64,000 bases of DNA, taken from contig NZ_SIRT01000001.1 of the NCBI RefSeq assembly GCF_004310325.1, positions 186,001 through 250,000 on the forward strand. The letters are read 5' to 3'. The DNA is from Hyunsoonleella flava. Its GTDB lineage: Bacteria > Bacteroidota > Bacteroidia > Flavobacteriales > Flavobacteriaceae. Shown here piece by piece: positions 63,597 through 64,000 of this stretch. Both the position numbers and the translations under genes were made by a program. How positions within the stretch are numbered: the stretch's first letter is position 1; every line of letters begins with the position of its first letter. Under the pieces are notes generated by a model. That model worked only from the letters and a program-made list of their open reading frames with translations. It did no database searches and was not told the DNA's origin.

Positions 63597-64000
63597 ATGC
63601 AAAAAGAACTTATTACTGATGCTACTTTAGTTAGTAACTACATTAAAGGACAAGAAAGTGCACTAGAAATTCTTATTAAAAGGCACAAACACAAGATTTA
63701 CAGTTTTATTTATTCAAAAGTCTACGATAAAGATATTGCAGAAGACATTTTCCAAGATACGTTTATAAAGGTGATACGCACCTTAAAAAGAGGAGCTTAC
63801 AATGAGGAAGGTAAGTTTTTGCCTTGGACTATGCGTATTGCGCATAATCTTGTAATTGATCATTTTAGAAAGAGCAACAGGATGCCAAAGTTTGATAATA
63901 CTGGCGAGTTTAGTATTTTTTCTGTGCTTAGTGACAATGCGCTAAATGCTGAAAAAAGCATCATTAAAGAGCAAGTAGAGAGTGATGTAAGACGATTGGT
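63597..64000 (+). CDS. ECF-type RNA polymerase sigma factor, N-terminal part
   Basis: The first 134 codons are in the window; the C-terminal region 4 lies beyond position 64000. The translation opens MQKELITDATLVSNYIKGQE, then the sigma region 2 core ALEILIKRHKHKIYSF, DIAEDIFQDTFIKVIR and FLPWTMRIAHNLVIDHFRKS. These are the marks of region 2 of small group 4 sigma factors. No anti-sigma gene can be seen. Confidence 0.9.
   Translation, partial: MQKELITDATLVSNYIKGQESALEILIKRHKHKIYSFIYSKVYDKDIAEDIFQDTFIKVIRTLKRGAYNEEGKFLPWTMRIAHNLVIDHFRKSNRMPKFDNTGEFSIFSVLSDNALNAEKSIIKEQVESDVRRL

Noticed and set aside
1-64000. CRISPR arrays, tRNA or rRNA genes, transposases and prophage genes
   Set aside because: I looked in the gaps and among the ORFs and saw no regular spaced repeats, cloverleaf sequences, DDE-type proteins or phage structural proteins.

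Overview
The window is AT-rich chromosomal DNA from a member of the Bacteroidota, most likely a Flavobacteriaceae species; I do not name a genus. The evidence is: promoters of the Bacteroidetes type (TTG, about 20 nt, TAnnTTTG) and start codons mostly without Shine-Dalgarno sequences; a SusC-type carboxypeptidase-like/plug module; a fused CcsBA; families typical of this phylum (DUF2911, DUF3667, DUF4834, YfhO); and an apparent capnine (sulfonolipid) locus. No tRNA, rRNA, CRISPR array, transposase or prophage gene was found. The window cuts mutS2 at its left edge and an ECF sigma factor gene at its right edge.

Layout. 0-6.4 kb: partial mutS2, a secreted DUF2911/TPR protein, sppA and a chimeric plug/VWA protein. 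6.5-13.1 kb (minus): an ammonifying nitrite reductase operon in the order porin-nrfH-nrfA-ccsBA, with a strong hairpin before ccsBA and a 14-bp palindrome upstream. 13.3-18.8 kb: an acyl-CoA carboxylase beta subunit, then a redox cluster (DoxX, FMN reductase, DUF1801, MarR) followed by two pirin genes, the second broken by a frameshift. A TTCCnnGGAA palindrome overlaps the promoter of this cluster and a second one precedes the first pirin. 18.9-21.4 kb: ettA and small membrane proteins, including two tandem relatives that share a C-terminal F-x-DGH motif.

21.7-31.8 kb: a nine-gene co-directional cluster of mostly unassigned function (coiled-coil protein, unknown, AAA+ ATPase, NudK-like hydrolase, unknown, three membrane proteins, anchored coiled-coil protein). 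Its gene junctions carry dispersed repeats. It is the best candidate here for an undescribed system. 32-36 kb: Crp/Fnr regulator, fumC, 1-Cys peroxiredoxin, a small membrane protein, ArsC-like and HAD proteins. 36.4-43 kb: an accessory-looking stretch in which two lipoproteins with a nearly identical thioester-domain-like core but unrelated C-termini flank prfB (with its programmed +1 frameshift) and a tandem pair of very AT-rich GNAT/FemAB-like genes.

43-51.6 kb: threonine aldolase, YbaB, an S9 peptidase whose upstream sequence encodes a lipoprotein signal lacking a normal start codon, and a CBS-like enzyme / alpha-oxoamine synthase / GNAT acyltransferase set. That set fits synthesis of cysteate, dehydrocapnine and an N-acylated capnoid. 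51.8-57.2 kb: DUF4834, YfhO, a glycosyltransferase and a flippase, translationally coupled, for envelope glycan assembly. 57.3-64 kb: an Arg/Asn-rich secreted protein, a DUF3667 membrane protein, a beta-barrel protein, uvrA and the partial sigma factor.
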